DNA from: JAKORR01 sp964608495
Lineage (GTDB): Bacteria; Armatimonadota; Zipacnadia; Zipacnadales; FEN-943
DNA length: 15,750 nt
Assembly: GCA_964608495.1 (NCBI GenBank)
Contig: CAZSOQ010000122.1
Coordinates: 1 to 15,750 of the forward strand
Direction of reading: 5' to 3'
In this document: positions 13,455-15,750 of the stretch, piece by piece
Layout of the letters: every line of letters begins with the position of its first letter
Numbering within the stretch: position 1 is the stretch's first letter
Made by a program: the position numbers and the translations under genes
The notes under the pieces: generated by a model
What the model was told of the DNA's origin: nothing
Database searches by the model: none
The model's input: only the letters and a program-made list of their open reading frames with translations

Positions 13455-14252
13455 CTACCAGGCCGTCCACCCACCGTCAACCACCAGGTTGTGGCCCGTG
13501 ATGTAGCTCCCCGCGTCCGACGCCAGCAGGGCCACCGCGCCCTTGACCTCCCACCGCTCGCCCATCCGGCCCATCGGCGACTTGGTCTTCAGTCGCCGTA
13601 CCATCTCGGGAATCGTCTCCTCGGTCGAGGGATGGGGGAAGGGGCCGGGGCTGATGCAGTTCACGCGCACACCATCGGCCGCCCAGTAGACGGCCAGGTG
13701 GCGGGTCAGGTGTATCACGGCCCCCTTAGTGGCGTGATAGTTGGGGGGGCTGCACCCCGTGGTGCCCTCGTAGGCATCGGGGTAGCTGCCCACCATGCCG
13801 TACATGCTGGCGATGTTGATGATACTGCCCCCGCCGTGCTCGCGCATGAACCGCCAGCAGGCCTGTGCCGCCACGAAGTAGGACGTGACCCCGTTGCGCA
13901 GCGATTCGGCGAAATCGTCCTCCGTGGCGTCGTCAATCCGCTTGAGTGGCCCGCTGTAGGCGTTATTCACCAGCACATCCACGCGCCCCATGCGCTCGAT
14001 GACCTCGGCCACGACCCCGCGCACGCTGTCCGCTGAGGCGATGTCGAGCCGCAGGGCCAGGTGGCCCTCGCCCAGCTCCTCGGCGACCTCGCGGCAGTGG
14101 GCGACGTTGCGCGAGGCCACGACCACCCGGGCGCCCAGCTCGGCCAGGGCCTCACTCATGGCCCGGCCCAGGTATCCGGCACCGCCCGTCACCAGGGCCA
14201 CGCGCCCCTCTAGCGAGCACAGTTCCGCCAGGGTCGGCATCGCGTGACTCAT
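13455..14252 (-). CDS. SDR family NAD(P)-dependent oxidoreductase
   Basis: A 265-aa cytoplasmic classical short-chain dehydrogenase/reductase. The Rossmann dinucleotide motif TGGAGYLG is at 22-29, the NNAYSG motif at 96-101, catalytic Ser149 in NIASMYG, and the Y-x-x-x-K pair Tyr172/Lys176 in NYHATKG. The C-terminus ends LVVDGGW. The Ser-to-Tyr spacing of 23 residues exceeds the usual 12-13 because of a YEGTTGCSPPN insert. This insert is characteristic of SDRs in sugar metabolism and surface polysaccharide or nonulosonate pathways. ATG at 14252 overlaps the TGA of the upstream Gfo/Idh gene (ATGA), indicating coupled expression; Met5 at 14240 is a possible alternative start. The substrate is likely a sugar or sugar derivative (inference from partner gene and insert). 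Confidence 0.9.
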   Translation of the reverse strand: MSHAMPTLAELCSLEGRVALVTGGAGYLGRAMSEALAELGARVVVASRNVAHCREVAEELGEGHLALRLDIASADSVRGVVAEVIERMGRVDVLVNNAYSGPLKRIDDATEDDFAESLRNGVTSYFVAAQACWRFMREHGGGSIINIASMYGMVGSYPDAYEGTTGCSPPNYHATKGAVIHLTRHLAVYWAADGVRVNCISPGPFPHPSTEETIPEMVRRLKTKSPMGRMGERWEVKGAVALLASDAGSYITGHNLVVDGGWTAW

Positions 14253-15238
14253 CGCACTCTGACCTCCCGGCCTTCCTCCCAGGACTGGCAGGCGGCGGCC
14301 ACACTCCGCACCGTCTCCGCCGCCTCGGCGACCGTGCAGCGCACGGCGGCCTTGCCCTCCACGGCGTCCAGGAAGTTGTGGGCCTGATTGACGTAGTAGT
14401 CGTCCCGCTCGGAGTGATACTGCGTGGTGTGCCACTGCTCGTCGCGATACAGCGACAGGGCCTGCTCGGCCGCGCGGTAGCGCAGCGTGCCCTTCTCGCC
14501 GGCTAGCTCGATCAGGGCGTCGTTGTTCCACTGGAACTGGTTCAGCGACAGCGTGGCCAGCCCCGCTCCTGGGTACCGGCAGACCACGACCACCGTGTCC
14601 TCCACCTCAACGCCCGGCAGCACCAGGTGCTCGGCGGCACTGTAGACGCTCGTCTCGAGGCCCAGGACCCACTGGAGGTAGTTGAGCACGTGGGTCAGGC
14701 CGTCCCGTAGGGCCCCGCCGCCGGTCTCGTGGCTGCGGTAGTAGATCTCGCGGTAGTCGGGGCGATACAGGGGGAAGTGCTGCCCCGAGACCGCCACGGC
14801 GCAGCGGACAGGCCCGATGTCGCCCCTGAGCACCGCCTCGCGCAGGTCCTGCATGAAAGGCATGCTGCGATAGGTGTAGGCCACGGCGGTTACGAGGTCG
14901 GTGGCCCGAGCCGCCGCCGCCATCGTCTCGGCCTCCTCGACCTTCAGGCACAGGGGCTTCTCGATCAGCACGTGGCAGCCCGCGTCCAGGGCCCGAAGCG
15001 CCATGGACACGTGCAGGTGCGCGGGCACGCACACCACTACGCAGTCGAGGTCCTTGAGGGGCGCCTCGTCCAGGTCGCGGTACAGGGCCGCCAGGTCATA
15101 CTCGCGGGCCAGCTCCCGGTGGCGCTCCTCGCGGGGCTCGCACACCGCCACCTCCGCGCGCTCCGTCCGCAGGAAACACCTGGCGTGCCGCGTGCCTATG
15201 GAGCCTGCTCCGACGATGAGTACCCGCGACTTGGGCAC
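14249..15238 (-). CDS. Gfo/Idh/MocA family oxidoreductase
   Basis: A 329-aa NAD(P)-dependent cytoplasmic dehydrogenase of the glucose-fructose oxidoreductase/inositol dehydrogenase family. The N-terminal Rossmann motif GAGSIG is at 10-15, the EKP signature at 93-95 (HVLIEKPLCL), and the substrate domain carries GGGALRDGLTHVLNYL with Asp179 and His183 in the usual catalytic-site positions. Family members oxidise or epimerise sugars, inositols, sugar acids or nucleotide sugars; the substrate here is unknown. The start is taken as GTG at 15238 (V/M-P-K-S-R-V-L-I-V-G-A-G), with a G-rich GGGGGGAT about 8 nt upstream. The frame is open further to 15427, but that part overlaps the upstream gene and has no family similarity. 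It overlaps the SDR gene by ATGA, so the pair is likely an operon. Confidence 0.92.
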   Translation of the reverse strand: MPKSRVLIVGAGSIGTRHARCFLRTERAEVAVCEPREERHRELAREYDLAALYRDLDEAPLKDLDCVVVCVPAHLHVSMALRALDAGCHVLIEKPLCLKVEEAETMAAAARATDLVTAVAYTYRSMPFMQDLREAVLRGDIGPVRCAVAVSGQHFPLYRPDYREIYYRSHETGGGALRDGLTHVLNYLQWVLGLETSVYSAAEHLVLPGVEVEDTVVVVCRYPGAGLATLSLNQFQWNNDALIELAGEKGTLRYRAAEQALSLYRDEQWHTTQYHSERDDYYVNQAHNFLDAVEGKAAVRCTVAEAAETVRSVAAACQSWEEGREVRVR

Positions 15239-15338
15239 AGTGAATCCCCCCGGGGAAGGAGCCTGGGCGCCCCGGCCGGGCACCGGGCCCAAGGCCCTGC
15301 GGCGGGCGATCCGCTCCGCGCGCAACACCACGCGGCCC

Positions 15339-15749
15339 TCAGAGCCGCCGTATCGTGACCTGCCAGTCCACCAGGTCCACGGACGCCTTGTCGGCCTGCG
15401 ACCCCGGCCCCAAGAGGGTCGCGTCATCGGCGCCCTCGGGGACCCAGCGATCGCCGTTTCTGTAGGTGCCGTACTCGCTCAGCCGTAGCGATATGTAGTC
15501 GTTGCCGCGGGGACCGTTGGCGTCGTACACGTGGTCCCGGTCCGTGGCCTGGGGATCGGAGATAAGCTCCGTCGTCGAGATGAAGTTGAGCGACACGAAC
15601 CCGACGTTCGGGGCGATTTGCGCCAGGTCCAGCGTCACGCGCAGGCTGTTGCCGCCGGTGGGGAGCTGGAAGTCGTAGGGCTGGCCCAGCAGCACGCCCG
15701 TCTCGGCGGGTACCAAGCCCAGCTCGGCCGAGGCCCCGACCTCGAGGTC
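15339..15749 (-). CDS. C-terminal part of a beta-rich protein of unrecognised family, truncated by window edge
   Basis: About 136 residues are visible and the frame stays open to the right edge; a TTG at 15716 lies within it and is not a credible start. The sequence is beta-strand-like and acidic, with blocks such as GNSLRVTLDLAQIAPNVGFVSLNF, DRDHVYDANGPRGNDYISLRL and a C-terminal WQVTIRRL. It has no transmembrane segment or catalytic motif that I recognise. The overall look resembles the C-terminal beta-sandwich (DOMON/CBM-like) end of an extracellular protein, which would fit the secreted carbohydrate-active genes in the window, but this is a weak inference. It ends 100 bp before the Gfo/Idh start; that gap is GC-rich with short palindromes (for example CCCGGCCGGG at 15271-15280) and no clear promoter. 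Confidence 0.6.
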   Translation of the reverse strand, partial: DLEVGASAELGLVPAETGVLLGQPYDFQLPTGGNSLRVTLDLAQIAPNVGFVSLNFISTTELISDPQATDRDHVYDANGPRGNDYISLRLSEYGTYRNGDRWVPEGADDATLLGPGSQADKASVDLVDWQVTIRRL

Positions 15750-15750
15750 G

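Noticed and set aside
13373..13480. N-terminal extension of DTD
   Set aside because: DTD proteins begin at MRAILQRV-type sequence and are about 145 residues long. The extension would overlap the SDR stop and has no homology-like content.
1..15750. CRISPR array, tRNA/rRNA genes, insertion sequence or prophage
   Set aside because: I looked for regularly spaced repeats, tRNA-like cloverleaf sequence, transposase motifs and terminal inverted repeats with target duplications, and saw none.

Overview
The window is GC-rich (roughly two thirds G+C by eye), densely coding bacterial DNA. One gene runs rightward, the 3' two thirds of a groEL chaperonin gene at the left edge. Every other gene runs leftward. 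Three things suggest a free-living, polysaccharide-degrading bacterium of the Armatimonadota/Planctomycetota/Hydrogenedentota type: two very large secreted multidomain carbohydrate-active proteins, a MtaA/URO-D-like protein, and a Gfo/Idh plus SDR pair. This placement is an inference from gene style. Nothing in the window fixes the phylum.

Layout, left to right. (1) 2-850: groEL 3' part, then a strong intrinsic terminator (873-909). (2) 941-11115: a leftward block of three genes in transcription order. The first is a 1414-aa secreted protein (CBM9-like module, GH101-like catalytic region, CARDB, C-terminal RIFT-like beta region). The second, 47 bp on, is a 1559-aa secreted protein with a calcium-binding repeat, an FN3-like region, a PcRGLX/YetA-like (PL26-type) lyase core and a C-terminal glutamine-amidotransferase-like domain. 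The third, 126 bp on, is a uroporphyrinogen-decarboxylase-like/MtaA-like protein with an intact zinc-ligand set. (3) 11189-12615: a seven-repeat TPR protein and an MBL-fold hydrolase that overlap by ATGA, led by a good sigma70-type promoter at 12663-12692. (4) 12926-13372: D-aminoacyl-tRNA deacylase (dtd) with an altered active-site signature. (5) 13455-15238: a Gfo/Idh/MocA oxidoreductase and an SDR oxidoreductase overlapping by ATGA. (6) 15339 to the right edge: the C-terminal end of a beta-rich protein of unrecognised family.

How the genes may work together (inference): the two giant exported proteins look like consecutive steps in breaking down a complex, possibly pectin-like or mucin-like polysaccharide. 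The cytoplasmic Gfo/Idh and SDR enzymes could oxidise or epimerise the released sugars. The URO-D-like protein may handle methyl groups. No transporter, SusC/D pair or transcription factor is visible, so uptake and control must be encoded elsewhere. groEL, dtd and the TPR/MBL pair look like housekeeping neighbours.

The points most worth a second look are: the start of the 1414-aa gene, where a textbook Shine-Dalgarno points to an ACG rather than an ATG/GTG; the unusual domain combinations of the two giant proteins; a perfect TGACCG-C-CGGTCA dyad ahead of the degradation block; and the Pro-Asn substitution in the DTD signature.
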